Source: Sanguinoderma infundibulare (Eukaryota > Basidiomycota > Agaricomycetes > Polyporales > Polyporaceae). From it: a stretch of 64,000 bases of DNA. A program made the position numbers and the translations under genes. The stretch covers positions 310,001 through 374,000 of the forward strand of contig JAVLRN010000003.1 in NCBI GenBank assembly GCA_032821775.1. Reading direction: 5' to 3'. The notes below the pieces were generated by a model. It was not told the DNA's origin and made no database searches. It worked only from the letters and a program-made list of their open reading frames with translations. Every line of letters begins with the position of its first letter. The first letter of the stretch is position 1. Below, in pieces: positions 1 through 11,346 of this stretch.

Positions 1-764
1 GCCTGAAGAGAGTGGACGATTGAATCTTGCGTTTGTCTGGCACAGCCGTACTTAGGAAGTCATCCTATATGATACCTGTGCCATTTTTGTCCACAGACTT
101 CTCATCGCAAACTTGTTGCTCCGAAGATGTTCGGCTGTTGCATAGGGTCATCCGCTCTGATTGGATGGAAACAAGAGGTGGTCCTTCACCTTCAAGTTCA
201 ATGCATGTCGATGGATATAATTTCGTAAACGCATCGGGAGAGCGACTGATTCAAGGAAGCCACAGCAACTTGACATGGACACCCAAATAAGGACATACAT
301 CTACATGTAGTGGCACCGGAGGAAGTGTTTCGTGGTACCGATCGCGGCTGGGTGAGGTCAACCCATCCTAAATACAAAGGGATATCCAGCGATGCACAGC
401 ATAAGATGGTTTGTGCTCACCCCTATATTTCCGTAGGCCCCACAATCATGATCTTTACCACCATGTCACATAGAGCTACATCATATATTCTCCCCGCTTG
501 TCACCTCGGAGCACTATTCTACATATGAGAAGGACCGCTCTGCTCAATGAGCCCCCCCTTCGCTCACTAGTATACACGCAGGCTCGATAACGTTGCTCCT
601 TCTAAGTGCTCTGATCCCATCCGACCGCACATACAGATACAAAGCACAGACGAGACCCGCGCGCTCGACACCGTCGAGTTCATCGACGTCTCCAAGGACG
701 ACCTGCTCGCCTATGTAGCCAGCGCGAGGACCCGCTAACGGAGGTAGGAGGTCTCTGTCAAGAT
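1..764. other. Intergenic, no gene seen
   Basis: No reading frame here has family resemblance, splice structure or codon pattern that I can support. The open minus-strand frame at 544–764 is an extension past the predicted stop of the neighbouring F-box pseudogene: the conserved terminal intron, spliced as in its paralogue, gives a stop at 765–767. Confidence 0.5.
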
Positions 765-2772
765 TCAAACGGCCCAAGATGACTGAACGCCACCGAGTTA
801 GACCCTGAGAAGGTGAGGAGGGCCTCGTGCTGCAGAAGTCACTCACCGCCAAATCCTCGGGAAACCTGTACTGAGGTGCGGCTTCCAAGTACCAGTACTT
901 TCGCCGCGCTCGTCTTCCCATTTCGAGGGCAACGTCGGAACAAAGACGCAGCCGCGCATATCAGAGGCAACATCGTCTACGACATGGAGCTCCGCGATGG
1001 CTCGCCGCGCAGCCTCGAGCGAGCTCTCGAAGCGGCGGACCCATCCCGGATCCCAGTTCTTGCTGTGGACGTCCGCAGCTGGCTGTAGGGTAAGGGTGTG
1101 GACGGGGCAGCCATGTTGTGCGTGGGCGACGACCATGTCTGTGAGAGCGATCGTGCAAGGCGGCAGCGAGTCTTCGCGCAATAGGTAGGTACGGACGCCG
1201 AGATGGCGTAGCGATGGAGAGAGCACAGGACGGTCCTGCGCCAGCGCAGAGCACAGGGCCGCGATCTGGGCAACCACGTCAGCGTCTGTGGGACGAGGGA
1301 GGGAGTGTCTATTGAACGTCAGGAACAACGAGGTGAGAAGGGGCAGTCGGCGGAGGAGCACGGGCAGGGTGGCGAGCTGGTCGTGCGGGGCGTCGATGGT
1401 CATGCGGGTGACCGTCGCACGCAACGACAGTGTGAAGAGCTGCAGAAGCCGGGATGTCCAGGTTTTCCAGTGCACTTCGTCTTCCTTTGCAGATCCGTAT
1501 AGATAAAACGCGCACGAGGATCCGTCCGCGGAGAGGTGCATGCCGCGTTTCACGACGGAGATGTTGAGCTCAGAGAAGCCGTCCAGGCCGTGGATAGGAG
1601 GTGCAGGAAAGGGTCCGAGCGACGGAAAGTTGACTACGAAGTCGAACCGAAGGAATGCCAGTTGATAACGCTCGAGATTCGCCAGGAGCTTTATTGCTGC
1701 GGGTGCGTCGGATTCTACGAAAGCGACGGAGCGGAGACGAGGAAGCACCGCTGGTGTGCGCGCCGTGTCGTCCCGCGCCGTGGATTCTCGTAGATTGGCG
1801 AGATGTAGCACCTCGAGGTTAGGTGCGCTGCCCAACACGGGGAGGATGTCAGAAACGTGAAGTTGATGAGCATCACGATCCCAGTAGAAGGATAAGAAGA
1901 GGTGTGTCAGTTCTGGGAATGCGTTCATCGGGATCCAAGACGATATCTCGGAGATGGCGAGGGCCTTCAGCGTTGAACGGTGTTGCCCAAATAGAACGCG
2001 ACGGGAGAGCCGTCCTTGAGAGGGGGGTGAATTTGGTTGCTCCATCGTGAGGCAGGTGATCGACGGCATGTTAATGGACACGAGAGAATCCAGTAAACTC
2101 TCCGCAGAAGGCACGTCGAGCCTCCTGATACGCGGAGAAAGAGTGGTAACCATGGAAAGGACCGCCGTGTGTGATAGGATGCGCTGTTCGTGGAGATAGA
2201 GGGTAAGGGGGAGATCCTGGGATCGACTTGCAAACATCTTGAGCCGCTCAAAAGAGTGACCGTCCACGTATGTCCACAAGCTTGGACAGAGAAGGGCTGT
2301 GTCCCTCCATCGTCGACAAACGTGCGATAGCATGACGACGGATCTGATGTCTTCTTCCACGTCGAAACTGTAGTCATTGGCTCCCCACTCCACTCGGACG
2401 ATACGGTGTGGACTGGGGATGGCTAGTAGAAAGATGGCGATTAAAAGCTCCTTTGGAAGCTTTTGGATCGGAAAGGGAGGCATTGCACTCTGTGATTATA
2501 TCCCAAAGCAGCCTATCGGCGAAGGACCACACGGTGGATGCCGCGGAGAGCAGCTGCCAGTCAGGAAGATGTATGTCAGATGGGAACGGGATGAAGCGAC
2601 CACAATCGCTCCACTCACGTCCTGATGACTAGTGGGAGAGTGAGAGAGTAAGTCCACCACAGAAAAGACTGGGCGTGGGGATGGTTACTGACCCCATAGA
2701 ACTGCGATTATCCTGATATGCAGTGCGTACATTCTCCAGAGCACGTTGCAACCATGCGCCTTTGGAGTGCAT
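765..2772 (-). pseudogene. F-box protein, family G copy 1, frameshifted
   Basis: This is a paralogue of the intact family G gene at 46888–48816. The exon plan matches: exon 1 2772–2693 (starts MHSKGAWLQ), a 10-nt microexon 2628–2619, a long exon from 2553, and an 18-nt last exon 782–765 behind a 64-nt intron (846–783). The long exon carries an F-box-like start (KLPKELLIAIF, then HVCRRWRDTALLCPSLW) followed by LRR-like sequence. Two one-base lesions separate it from copy 2. An extra base near 2476 puts the microexon frame out of phase with the F-box. A missing base near 913 (GGCGA-AGTACTGG against GGCGAGGAGTACTGG) shifts the conserved C-terminus. A shorter protein from the ATG at 2483 to the shifted stop is possible. 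I call it a probable pseudogene; sequencing error is the alternative. Confidence 0.7.
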
Positions 2773-3326
2773 CTTGACTGTGGTCCTGGAAAATAATGCA
2801 CATTATTCGATGGGCCTGTTGAAACACGTGTTGGAATACCGACTTTGACGGTTTGACGCGTGGCGGCTCTGAACAGTCTCTGAACAGGCGCCGAATTGTC
2901 AAGAACCGTTACTGTTTATTAGGCGCTGACTCAGACCTTCGCCGCTCCCCACGATGGGGTGCATGATGCCGCCCACATAAGCAAGTAGACCTTATGGATA
3001 AACTCTCAGAGCGTCGAAAACATTAGTACATCTCCGTGACTGCCACCTAGTATGCCAGATTCCAAGGTTCGTCCATGCCATCAGGCTCGCTTTTTACGAC
3101 ACGCATTCCGCAAGAGATCAAGCCAAACTTGTCACGACACGAATCCTGCAGATTGGAAGACGGGCAAATGGAAGTATACTTCTAATCCGACTCCCCTCGA
3201 GAAAATAAAAAAAAAACGTCTGGGAGGGCTGCGCCTGTAAGTACCGGATGAAACGCAGCAATCAGACTCGCCACCGGACCGAAGTCGACCGACGACGACG
3301 AACCGCAAGCCACAACCAGCCGCCAC

Positions 3327-3600
3327 TCACACCAGCTTCCACTGCTCGTCGACCATGCCCGTATCCTGCCTCCGAACTAGCTCCGTCCCGTCCACGTTCA
3401 GCGATAGAGACATGTACGGCAAGTCGGCATGCCTGTACACGATACGCTCGACGTAGTCGTCCCAGTCACGGAGCATCCGGAATGCTGTCACGCTCAAAAA
3501 GTTTTCCACCGCTGCGGTCTTGTTCGCGTCCACCTGCCAGCTGTATAGCGGCCGTGCGCACACCCACGCAAGGGTCAGTCGCGGCAGCTTGCTCAGCTGG
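3327..3600 (-). pseudogene. Solo C-terminal exon of a family A F-box gene (A1)
   Basis: Only the last exon of a family A gene is here. It encodes the shared tail module: LTLAWV at the start, VLRDW-type core (read as MLRDWDDYVERIVYRH), YMSLSLNVDGTELVRRQD and the end EQWKLV before a stop. Nothing resembling the F-box or LRR part lies upstream within 500 bp; instead a tRNA gene follows on the other strand. The frame is open over the whole tail, so the loss of the rest looks like truncation. The tail is closest to the A4 and A7 tails (NVDGTEL, EQWKLV), which fits its place next to C1, as A4 and A7 lie next to C2 and C3. Confidence 0.75.
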
Positions 3601-3813
3601 CAATGCGGCACGAATGGGTGTGGATGACCTCTGGAAATACGACGCCAGACCTCGCGAAAAGGCATGTAGTCAGGACATGCAGTGGGAGAGAGAACTGTCG
3701 AACATGGGGCTGCGCGCGCCCTGCTGCGCCGCGTCATGGCAATGAGCGTTTCAATTACTATATTTGGATATTTCTACTCATCCTATGGTCCGAGACCGCT
3801 GCGCTCGTTCCAT

Positions 3814-3897
3814 GGCCTGGTGGTCTAGTAGTATGATTCCTTCTTAGGGCTGAATAGCATTTGGAGGAGGTCCCGGGTTCAATTCCCGGCCAGGCCC
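3814..3897 (+). tRNA. tRNA-Pro (anticodon AGG) with 12-nt intron
   Basis: A full cloverleaf can be drawn. Acceptor GGCCTGG (3814–3820) pairs with CCAGGCC (3890–3896), discriminator C3897. The T arm CCGGG/CCCGG encloses TTCAATT. The anticodon stem CCTTC (3839–3843) pairs with GGAGG (3863–3867). The loop reads TTAGGG with anticodon AGG at 3846–3848, reading proline CCU codons. A 12-nt intron at 3850–3861 sits directly after position 37, the canonical place for eukaryotic nuclear tRNA introns. Mature length is 72 nt. The D stem has a G·U pair. A decayed copy lies at about 49415–49500 on the other strand. Confidence 0.9.
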
Positions 3898-4289
3898 TGG
3901 CGGATTCCAGACGTTTTTGCCCCCCCGCACCCCCCCTCTTCCTTCGATGTTCTCCAGTTGCTCTGCGAGCCGTCTCTATCGCACTCGAAGCTAGCACGCC
4001 GTCGCATGGTGTGGATTATTTGAAGAGCCTTAAGGCACCAACGGGTTTTCAACGATTATGACGTATCCCAGCCCCCCATTGAACGTTGAGGTCTCAGCTT
4101 GTGTGCTGGTGCGCTCGCATTTTGTCTGTTCAAAGCCAGCGCATGCATTTTCCTACAGGCAGTCCATTACACAGGAGGAGTTGCTCATGTATGCACTGTA
4201 CCACGCCGCTGTATAGTGAGACGTCTTTCCTCGTCTGTCCCTTGTGTGCTCTCACGCACCGCGACGTTGTCCTCCAGGCGAGTGGCACT

Positions 4290-5757
4290 CCAATCCCCAA
4301 CCCGCTCGCTTCCAGGTTCACAGATTCCTACCCACTTGCATGACTTTGATGTCGGTCCACGGTCGTAGAAGACGTCCATCTCCGAACCGAGGACGACGTC
4401 CTATCATTCGTCGAGTTCATGCAGTGCGCAAGTTGTTTCTCCCTCCGCAGCCTCCGGATATACGTAGGCAAGGTCGGGACTGCCGCTGCGGCGACTCTAG
4501 TCTCTTTGCTGTGCGGCATGAAATGGTGCAGACACCTGGAGTTTGACGAAGAAGCGGAGGCCTTTCTCGCGTCGGATCCGGCGCTGCCCAGGGCGTTTGC
4601 CAGCCTCACGATGATCAACACCGTGGGCGAGCTCGGCGGGGGCATGCTGCTGAACATGAAGTCCTCTCTGGTCTTCGCAGACCTGTGGTTGACTAGAGGG
4701 GATGCGAAAACGCCATTGAAGGACAGATGGAAGTCGAAACCGGTTTATCTCCTGCAACGCTCCCGGCATACCCTCGAGAGACTCACGGCGTCAGAAGCCA
4801 TGACGAACGCCAACGTCTCATTCGTCGACTTACGTTATCATAAGTTTAAGGCGGTCACCCTCAACTTCCTCGACGCCCCGCTGATGTACGAGTTTGTCCA
4901 AGCGTTCCCGAACCTGTCCGAGGAGCTCGTGGTCTCGAGTGGCCGCTTCTCGGAATGGGACACAGACGCGAATGCACGGGCTGTCGCAACATGAACAAGA
5001 AGAACCAAAAGTAGTACAGGAGCTGGAACTCGCTCGACGTCATGACATGCACCGTCCTCGACGCGAACGCTCTCGGGCTCCGATGCCCTGTTCAGCGTCT
5101 CGAGCTCTCGACAATCGGCGTTTTCCAGGCGCAGCGGGGGTGCGTGCGCATGACGGAGGTCGTGCTATGCGACGTCCGTCCGGTCGAGCTGCGGCTGAAG
5201 GCGGAATGCGGTCGTTTCGTGGACGAACCGCGCTTGCTGTCCTCCCTCAATGCCGGGGGAAAGCAGCGGCCGAAGACGCTTGCGATCACTGCCGAGGTCT
5301 GCGAGTTGGACCGTTTGTGCGATGTCATGGAAGCATTGGTGAGCGCAGACAGTGTCTTCATTAGTCTGCGTCTGGGATAGCTACTGACGTTAGTGGACAG
5401 GCGTCGCTGCGGCGCAAGCTTGGCTCCGTTCAGATCACGACGTTCGAACTGGTTTTGGACTGCGGCGGGCTTGATGCCGACGAGGACGAAGCCGAGCATA
5501 TCGCTGGTTACCTTGGTGAGCTCGATCTACCGCAGATCGCCCAGATGCACATCGGCTCGGACATGGTCCGTATCTCTATGTAGGGTCACAAGTTCAGGAA
5601 GCAGACGTCCGTCATGCTGCGGAAAGAGAGCGACTCCTCGGAAGAAGAGGACAGTACGGAAGATGGGGACGCCGAAGAAGAAGCGATGAAGGGAATTGGC
5701 GAGTGGGAGAGTAGTCAACAGGAGGTGGAGATGATGACTGGGGGCGTGGACGCTTGA
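4290..5757 (+). pseudogene. Family C LRR-like gene, decayed copy (C1)
   Basis: The frame is recognisable against C2 and C3 from LRTEDDVLSFVEFMQCASCFSLRSL through the acidic tail ending EVEMM. The start region (MSSD/MSQM in the copies) is lost. The copy has a frameshift near 4960–4985 (DTDMRECTRY replaced by DTDANARAVAT and a stop), stops in the short segment before YRSWNSLDV at about 5010, and an in-frame TAG at 5581–5583 inside RISM-GHK. It also lacks residues around the MKN of the MKNVGELG motif. The intron before the last exon is still visible. The upstream leader (4090–4290) matches the leaders of C2 and C3. Confidence 0.85.
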
Positions 5758-6019
5758 AGAATTACCGAAAGAGCTGACAGTTTTGATACTTGTAGATGAT
5801 GTAGGGCCACTGGGGGACAACAATCGCGAACAGGTACTGTGCCGGCCACAACGCGCTAGATGCTGTGAGTACATATGAACGCTACTACCTCTATATTATG
5901 ATAGAAAAATGGGAATGTTTTTTGTGACAAATCGGAGACATTCTCCTACTTGATGGTTCACATTTCCACACTCTACACCATTCCGAACTCGATAACTCCA
6001 GCTCGATACCTCAAGCAGC

Positions 6020-7318
6020 TCACACGACCTTCCACTGCTCATCAATCATCTCCGTATCCTGCCTGCGGACCAGCCTCGTACCATCCTCGCTCAGCGATAC
6101 CGACATGTACGGAATGTCCGTGTGCTTGTAGACGATGCGCTCGACATAGTCGTCCCAGTCGCGGAGCACTTGAAACACGGTCGCGCTCAGAAACTCGTCC
6201 AACGCTGCGACCGCCTTCACATCCACCTCGTGAGTCTTCAGCGGCCGTGCATACACCCACACAAGGGTCAGGCGCGCGTCGCGGGCGCGAGGAGCACGAG
6301 TCGTTTTCGATCGCTGCGCAACGCACTTGACGATCCGGGTGTTGATGTGGGGTTTGGTCAGCTGTCATTTAAGCATGTTAACGCGCATTTACTTCACGAT
6401 CGGCGAATGCGAGCACGTACACCGTGGTTCATGTCGAGCTGGAAGAAGCGGATGCGAGGGAACAGTTCGACCAGCTCATCCAGCGTGACAGCATTCGTCC
6501 CCCACCGAACGATCCCTAACGGCATGGAGATGCGCAGGCTGACGAGCTGCCTGCCCAGCAGCCGCGCGGCGATGCGGCGCAGATCGTCCCCCGTCTCGTC
6601 GTCTTCCCATGTATGTGTCCAGTGGCAGCGCGTGAGCGTGGACGGGACGGGCAAGCGGTCGTCCAGGAACCAGACACTGCACGTGATGGCGCGCAGCGAC
6701 GGGAGCTGGACGCGGGGGAGCCCGTCCGCCCACGCCTGCGACACGGGGCGGAACGGCCCGGAGATCTCGAGCTCCTCAAGCAGCGGGTGCTCATGGAGAA
6801 ACGTCAGGCCTCCCTCGAAGTAGATTCTCTGGTGGTTCGTGGCGAAGCCGTGGAGGAGCGGGAAGCGCAGATTGAAGATTGCGGCAATGTTTTCCTCTTC
6901 CAAGACGCTCCACAAGAGCAGGCGAAGGCTGAGAACCTTGAGGTTACAGAGCGAGCTGAGGACACGAATGAAGAGGCGCAACTTGATGCTGTCGGAGATT
7001 AGCCGGTTGATGGCGGAGAGGTGGAGGCTTGTTACGAGGATTGCTCGATGAGAAGCCGCAGACACCGATTCGCAGAAGAGGAGAATGTCCCAGTCGCCTT
7101 CAAGCGCGACGGTATGGTATAGACAAATTTCCGCTCTGTCACAGAAGGCGCGATTGACCCTCATCAGCACCGAAAGTGTCGCGGGATCCTTGATACAGGT
7201 AAGGATTTGCAGCCATAATTCGGTAGGCAGCTCCGCGGGACGTGCTGCCGACGCAGACTTGAGCTCAGCCTTCTCATATCATCAACGCCGGCTTACCTTC
7301 ACGGTCGTGCGCGGACAT
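6020..7318 (-). CDS. F-box-like protein, family A (A2)
   Basis: Three exons give 395 aa: 7318–7297 (22 nt, MSAHDRE), 7244–6421 and 6361–6020, with introns of 52 and 59 nt. An F-box-like stretch LPTELWLQIL...VLMRVNRAFCDRAE occupies about residues 12–55. Leucine-rich, LRR-like sequence follows (LHEHPLLEELEI and similar). The separate last exon encodes the tail module TLVWVYARP...VLRDWDDYVERIVYKH...DEQWKVV. F-box proteins are normally substrate adaptors of SCF ubiquitin ligases; that role is family knowledge, not shown here. The gene follows B1 on the same strand at a 150-bp distance and is the mirror partner of A6. All splice phases agree and there are no lesions. Confidence 0.85.
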
Positions 7319-7469
7319 TTTGGACTCTCGCACGACGTTGTAGTTGGTCAACGCTGGGTGGAGGCGACATCGATGCGGGAACTCATCGATCACCACAGAA
7401 CTGTGCCACGTGCAAGGCGTCAAACCAGTCTTCAGACTTGCGAAGAAAAGGAAAACACTCACCGGTATT

Positions 7470-9019
7470 CTACACGCATCTCCAATGCCCCTCCCACATA
7501 TCCAGATCTACCGCCCGCACTAGCCTCGCCCCTTCCTCATCCAGCGCTAGGCTCTCGTACACGCCAGTCCCATGCGTCGTCACGATGCGCTCGACGTAGT
7601 GGCCCCACTCCCTCAGCACCTCCGACGCCGCCTTGTTCAGAAACCGCTGATAGCCGACCTCGATCCACATCCCCTTCCCCTCGTGCTTTGGACGGGAGAA
7701 TGCCCACACGAGCGTAATGCGCGCCGCGTCTAGCTGTCGGACCGGCGGGGTTTGCAAGGATTCGGCGCGCTTGATGCGGTAGTCGACGGCCAGGACTCGG
7801 CTGTATCGCTTGTCTTCCTGCGCACAATCGAAGAGATGAGTGTCTGGAGGAGCTTTAGCGAGATGGTATTCGGACGCACCTGTCCCATGTCAAGCTGGAG
7901 GAATCGGAGGTGGGGAAACCGCGTGGCGACGTCGTGCAAGGACATCGGCACACGTTCGAAGGTCACGTTCTGGACGGGCACGTAGACGCTCCCGAGTCGC
8001 AGGCTCGCGATTTGCGAGCCGAGCAGTTCGGCGACCCGGACGAGCTGAGGGCGCGAACACGACAGTATGTGGAGATGCGTAAGGCTCGACGGCAAGGGGT
8101 GGAGGAATGTCAAGAGGCGAAAGGTGCATGCAAGGGAGGATATCGCTGGGAATTGGCTGCGCGAGTAGTCCGTTTTCACAGCCGGGGGTATCTCGCCGAG
8201 ATCGAGGTGTTTGAGGTGGGGAAGCGCCTGGAGGAAATGGAAACAATTGTTGTCGAGGGATAGCGGCACTCTGAGAGAAAGGCTCCGCAGTGCGGGGAAC
8301 GGTATGCTGAGGATCATCTGGAGAATAAACAGGTGGTCGTGAGGAAGGCGGGTCTCGAAGAGCTTGACGGTTAGACGCTGCAAATTGTAGAGGTTGCGCA
8401 AGAGACTTGGGATGGCGACGAGGTTATCGTGGTCTTCCACATAAGGAATGTGGATGCCGAGAACGAGGGCTGTTCGATGAGGGAAAGCGAAAATCGACTG
8501 CGAGAACATGGCGAGTGAGGTGCCTGTCTTGAGAAACACGTTGCGATAGAGAATGCGTTCAGCTTCATTGCTCAGCGTGCGATCGACCAGCATGAGAGCC
8601 TTGAGGGCATTGTCGCCCACATGTCCAAAGACCTCTCCCCAAAGCTCGAGCGGCAGCGTTGGGTGTACGTCGTTAGACGGAACTTCTGGAGCATAGAACG
8701 AGGGCGGAAGAAAGGGGGAGGGAGAAGAGGTGTCCGAGGAGGAAGTTGAAGAAGATAGATTTAAGGATTGGCGCGAATCGTCGGAATACAGAGATGAAGG
8801 CGTAGGCAACGAGAAGGGTACTGAGAATAAGAGTTCTAAGTCAGTGTCGGTATTCGCAAAACCTACAAGTCACGACTAGTTAGAGCACTTACCAGCGTCG
8901 TGCCCAGCCTCCGCAGTCCTGAATCCCGACTGACCCTCCGGTCCCGTTTGACTGCTCTTCGAAGGCTCAACACTGCTTGTTCCCCACCCGGAGAAGGCAG
9001 ATGGAAAGGATATCGGCAT
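7470..9019 (-). CDS. F-box-like protein, family B (B1)
   Basis: Exons 9019–8893, 8820–7880 and 7817–7470 give 471 aa in phase. The first exon begins MPISFPSAFSGWG. I chose that ATG because it aligns with MPTCF in B2; an in-frame ATG at 9082 is the alternative. A Ser/Pro-rich linker (SSSTSSSDTSSPSPF) precedes the F-box-like LPLELWGEVFGHV...ALMLVDRTLSNEAERILYRNV. LRR-like leucine periodicity follows. The last exon carries the tail module shared with family A, here ITLVWAFSRPKHEGK...VLREWGHYVERIVTTHGTG...MWEGHWRCV. The gene is intact, whereas its mirror partner B4 has two stop codons. Confidence 0.82.
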
Positions 9020-9201
9020 CGCGACGAGGGTGCCCGTCCGAGAGAAGTCGCTCAGGGTAAATAAAGCTTCAAGCACTCTCAAAACGCTTCGGTCCCGCAG
9101 CGGTTGTCGCTATGCAAACATGGTGCCGAGATCCTGACATGCCAGCTGCAGTGCCTGTATCATAACTGACATCTGGATCGTGACTGACATCTGTCAGCGG
9201 C

Positions 9202-9438
9202 CTATGGCGGACTAGGACAAATACTGCAAACCTCACTGCGAACAGGATTGGGTACACGGAAAACAGTGGAATGGTGCATCTTGCTTGGCTGGATGCAAGA
9301 GCGGTGAAATTGATGCGGTAGCGGCGATTTCGGGATCTTGGAGTTGAGATTCGCCCACATTATGTAGTTCGTGCAGGCAGCGAAGCCTTCGCCGAGTCTT
9401 GCCTGGCATGCTCTTGCACGAAACAGAAGAGGCTGCAA
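9202..9438 (-). other. Spacer ORF, family D copy 1
   Basis: A short open frame in the A3–B1 spacer shares NSKIPKSPLPHQF with the D2 ORF (VKIQKSPLPHHF) and with the stop-broken D3 at about 34.4–34.6 kb. Upstream of the shared part the frame shifts relative to D2 (a TAA lies in the D2-like frame), so this copy is probably not functional. I do not recognise the product; it could simply be conserved spacer DNA. Confidence 0.3.
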
Positions 9439-9883
9439 GTGCCGAGCGACTCAGTCGCCAGAGAGGAGGATGACGGGGCTATTTACTCGTGGAGCGGGAA
9501 TAGAATATTCATGATGCCCAGATTGATATGTTGAGCGGACAAGCGGATGGGACCGGGAGTGGCCAGAACCTGAACACGTCCTGGAAGCGTCGGTGGTCGT
9601 GACAGATGAACAAGGCACGCACCGCCACGTGGTGAACCGGTCCCAAACGTTTTCACCACAACTCCACCGTAACGTCGTTCTCGATATTTGGCGATCCGTT
9701 ATTGATCCGTTATGCCGGTAGAGGGACCAGGCGCATCCCGGCCAATCTTCCCCAAATGATGCCAGTGTGTTAACAAAAAAATAGCGGTCTTCATAACAGA
9801 TCGGAAACGTCCTCCAACGACATCGCTCACATTTCCGAACTCGACACCATGCCGGAGCTGACAACCCACCGCGACGCGTCAAC

Positions 9884-11196
9884 TCACACCACCTTCCACT
9901 GCTCGTTAATCATCTGGGCATCCTGCTTCCAGACAACCCCCGTCCCATCCTCGCTCAGCGATACCGACATGTACGGAATGTCCGTGTGCTTGTAGACGAT
10001 GCGCTCGACGTAGTCGTCCCAGTCGCGGAGCACTTGAAACGCGGTCGCGCCCAGAAACTCGTCCAACGCCGTGACCGCCTTCGCGTTCGCCCGGGGAGCC
10101 TCCGGTGGGTATGCGTACACCCACGCAAGGGTCACGCGCGAGTCGCAGGGGCGAGGAGCACGAGTCGTTCTTGACCGCCGCGCGATGCAGTTGACAATTT
10201 GTGTGTTGATATGAGGTTGGTCCAGCTGTTAATTAAGCATGTTAACGCGCATTACTTCACGATCGGTGAATGCGAGCACGTACACCGTGGTCCATGTCGA
10301 GCTGGAGGAAGCGGATGCGAGGGAACAGTTCGACCAGCTCATCCAGCGCCAGGGAATTCGCCTCCTGCTGAGCCACCAGCAACCCTGACGGAATGGAGAT
10401 GCGGAGGCTGACGAGCTGTCTGCCCAGCAGCCGCGCGGCGATGCGGCGCAGATCGTCCCCCGTCTCCATGTCCAACCACGTTCGGGTCAAGTGGCAGCGC
10501 GTGAGCGTGGGCGGGACGGGCAAACGGTCGTGCAGAAACCAGACACCGCACGCGATAGCGCGCAGCGACGGGAGCTGGATGCCGGCGAGCCTGTTCGCCC
10601 ACGCCTGCGACACAGGACGGAACGACCCGGATATCTCGAGCTCCTCAAGCAGGGGGTGCTCGTGAAGGAACGCCAGACCAGCCTCGAAGTAGATTGTCTG
10701 CTGGTTCGTGGTGAAGATGCGGAGGAGCGGGAAGCGCAGTTTGAAGATCGCGCGGATGCTCACTGGTTCGTAGCCGGTGCTTGTGAACGATCGGCGGAAA
10801 GAGAGGGTGAGATGCATGAGATTCCGGAACGAGCTGAGGACACGAATGAAGAGGCGCGACTTGATGCTGTCCGAGATTAGCTGGTCGATGGCGGAGAGAT
10901 GGAGGCTTGTTACGAGGATTGCTCGATGAGAAGACGCAGACGACGATTCGCAGAATGAGAGAATGGTTGAGTCGCCTTGAAGCGCGACGGTACGGTATAG
11001 ACGACTTTCCGCTCTGTCGCAGAAGGCGCGATTGACCCTCATCAGCACCGAAAGCGTCGCAGTGTCCTTGATGCAGGCAAGGATTTGCAGCCATAGTTCG
11101 GTAGGCAGCTCCGCGGGACGTGCTGCCGACGTAGACTTGAGCTCAGCCTTCTCATATCATCAACGCCGGCTTACCTTCATGGTCGTGCATGAACAT
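9884..11196 (-). CDS. F-box-like protein, family A (A3)
   Basis: Exons 11196–11175 (MFMHDHE), 11122–10284 and 10225–9884 give 400 aa with introns of 52 and 58 nt, the same sizes as in A5. The F-box-like segment LPTELWLQILACIKDTATLSVLM then VNRAFCDRAE is followed by LRR-like sequence and the tail module (VTLAWVYAYPPEAPRANAK...VLRDWDDYVERIVYKH...NEQWKVV). It is the mirror partner of A5; their last exons are about 90% identical at the DNA level by eye. Its start lies about 150 bp downstream of the B2 stop on the same strand, repeating the B then A order of B1–A2. The gene looks intact. Confidence 0.85.
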
Positions 11197-11346
11197 TGGG
11201 GCTCCTTGGACGACGTTGTAGTCGGTTGAGACGAGATCGATGTGGGAAGTCATGTGCAGTCGAACGTATCGATTATCATCACGGCACTGCCCCTTGGCGT
11301 CAAACGAATATTCAGAATCGCGAAGAGGGAAACACTCAACTATATT

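Noticed and set aside
544..921. 125-codon minus-strand ORF with a Met start near the G1 end
   Set aside because: Its N-terminal part is the frameshifted continuation of G1 (KYWYLEAAPQYRFPEDLA) and the rest lies beyond the conserved terminal intron; spliced like G2, the gene stops at 765.
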